7,245 nt of DNA from Marinilabiliales bacterium (lineage in GTDB: Bacteria > Bacteroidota > Bacteroidia > Bacteroidales > BM523), in NCBI GenBank assembly GCA_002869425.1, contig PKSZ01000149.1:1-7245 (forward strand), given 5' to 3'. Below the pieces are notes generated by a model. It saw only the letters and a program-made list of their open reading frames with translations, had not been told where the DNA came from and searched no databases. Each line of letters begins with the position of its first letter. Position 1 is the stretch's first letter. This document shows, in pieces, positions 6,323 to 7,245 of the stretch. The position numbers and the translations under genes are program-made.

Positions 6323-6348
6323 ATAAAGGGGGCGGATGCCCCCTTTAT
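6323..6348. terminator. Bidirectional rho-independent terminator between convergent genes
   Basis: A perfect 11-bp inverted repeat, ATAAAGGGGGC (6323-6333) and GCCCCCTTTAT (6338-6348), encloses a four-base loop GGAT. The + strand side is followed by a T-rich run (CTATATAT), and on the - strand the transcript exits into a T-rich stretch (complement of AAACAA before 6323). It lies between the stop of the glycosyltransferase (6272-6274, + strand) and the stop of kbl (6371-6373, - strand), so it is well placed to end both transcripts. Confidence 0.9.
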
Positions 6349-6370
6349 CTATATATCAAATATCAATTGA

Positions 6371-7245
6371 TTACTTTATTACGCCAAGTTTCTTTCCAAC
6401 TTTTGTAAATGCTTCAACCGCTTTGTCAAGATGAGCTTTATCATGAGCTGCTGAAAGCTGAACCCTGATTCTTGCTTGTCCTTTAGGAACTACTGGATAA
6501 TAGAATCCAATAACGTAGATACCTTCAGAAAGCAATTCCCTTGCAAAATCTTGTGATAATTTGGCATCATAGAGCATTACAGCGCAAATTGCAGATTTTG
6601 TTGGTTTTAAATCGAAGCCAACACTTGACATTTTTTCCATGAAATATTCTGTATTATCATGAAGCTTGTCTTGCAATTCTGTTGTTTCAGCCATCATATC
6701 AAACATGGCAGAACCAGCTTTAGCTACCATTGGAGGTATAGAGTTTGAGAACAAATATGGGCGTGAACGCTGACGAAGAATCTCTATAATCTCTTTTTTA
6801 CCTGTTGTAAAACCACCGATAGCTCCACCAAATGCTTTTCCTAAAGTTCCGGTAATAACCTCTACTTTGCCTCTTACATCGAATAGTTCCGTAACACCTC
6901 TACCAGTTTTTCCAACTACACCTGCAGAGTGACATTCATCTACCATTACGATAGCATCATACTTATTGGCAAGCTCAACAATTTTATCCATTGGAGCCAC
7001 ATTTCCGTCCATACTGAAAACACCATCAGTAACAATAATTCTGTTCCTGTATTTCTGTGCTTCTTTCAGTTGTTTTTCAAGGTCTTCCATGTCAGCGTTA
7101 GCATAACGGAATCTAGCAGCTTTACATAAGCGAACACCATCAATAATTGAAGCATGATTCAGTGAATCAGATATGATAGCATCATTATCATCGAACAAAG
7201 GCTCAAAAACACCACCATTAGCATCAAAACATGCAGCATATAAGA
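6371..7245 (-). CDS. kbl: Glycine C-acetyltransferase (2-amino-3-ketobutyrate CoA ligase), 5'-truncated by the window edge
   Basis: The frame stays open past 7198 to the right edge: the bases up to 7245 add LYAACFDANGGVFEP ahead of LFDDNDAIISD, exactly as in Kbl proteins, so the true start is outside. About 290 residues are present of the roughly 395-400 usual. It is a PLP-dependent alpha-oxoamine synthase that, with threonine dehydrogenase, converts threonine via 2-amino-3-ketobutyrate and CoA to glycine and acetyl-CoA in the cytoplasm. Visible marks: SLNHASIIDG, TDGVFSMDG, the PLP-binding VMVDECHSAG (Asp and His), the Schiff-base lysine in TGTLGKAFGG (codon 6836-6838), LRQRSRPYLFSNS, and the C-terminal YPVVPKGQARIRVQLSAAH. 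The last segment and overall similarity favour Kbl over its relatives BioF or serine palmitoyltransferase. It is transcribed toward the glycosyltransferase gene, so it belongs to a separate unit. A threonine dehydrogenase partner, if linked, would lie beyond 7245. Confidence 0.95.
   Translation of the reverse strand, partial: LYAACFDANGGVFEPLFDDNDAIISDSLNHASIIDGVRLCKAARFRYANADMEDLEKQLKEAQKYRNRIIVTDGVFSMDGNVAPMDKIVELANKYDAIVMVDECHSAGVVGKTGRGVTELFDVRGKVEVITGTLGKAFGGAIGGFTTGKKEIIEILRQRSRPYLFSNSIPPMVAKAGSAMFDMMAETTELQDKLHDNTEYFMEKMSSVGFDLKPTKSAICAVMLYDAKLSQDFARELLSEGIYVIGFYYPVVPKGQARIRVQLSAAHDKAHLDKAVEAFTKVGKKLGVIK

Noticed and set aside
6929..7129. Open frame on the + strand opposite kbl
   Set aside because: It is antisense to a strongly conserved enzyme gene and encodes no recognisable protein.
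1..7245. Mobile element, CRISPR, phage or defence island
   Set aside because: No transposase, integrase, terminal repeats, direct-repeat arrays or nuclease genes are visible; the gene content and base use look uniform.

Overview
The window looks like a piece of a Bacteroidota chromosome. The support is a PorP/SprF-family protein of the type IX secretion system (T9SS), a DUF4296 lipoprotein (a family essentially confined to this phylum), AT-rich sequence throughout, and starts that mostly lack good Shine-Dalgarno sequences. I cannot place it below phylum level.

Positions 1-4353 (+ strand) form one very compact gene series. It holds the last 23 codons of an upstream protein whose end resembles a T9SS type B C-terminal signal, a porP/sprF-like gene (107-1018), a DUF4296 lipoprotein with a long beta-rich extension (1011-1865), a two-helix membrane protein with a C-terminal zinc ribbon (1869-2498), a metal-dependent amidohydrolase/deaminase (2495-3667), and a secreted protein made of 24-residue MORN/YwqK-like repeats (3667-4353). 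From the porP/sprF-like gene on, the joins are overlaps of 8, 4 and 1 nt or a gap of 3 nt, so this is almost certainly one operon. The first members point to the cell envelope and T9SS. The link to the amidohydrolase is positional only.

After a 62-nt gap comes a second + strand pair: a radical SAM protein (4416-5189) and a MurG-like glycosyltransferase (5186-6274), joined by a TTGA start/stop overlap. A near-perfect bidirectional hairpin terminator (6323-6348) separates this pair from a convergent gene on the - strand, the 5'-truncated kbl (glycine C-acetyltransferase, threonine breakdown), which runs off the right edge.

I see no mobile element, CRISPR array, tRNA, rRNA or riboswitch. Most of the content is ordinary Bacteroidota core or accessory sequence. 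The points most worth a second look are a C9 homopolymer just after the lipobox of the DUF4296 lipoprotein (a possible slippage switch), the unusual two-domain architecture of that lipoprotein next to a T9SS gene pair, the regular 24-residue repeat protein, and the coupled radical SAM/glycosyltransferase pair of unknown substrate. None of these amounts to a demonstrated new system.
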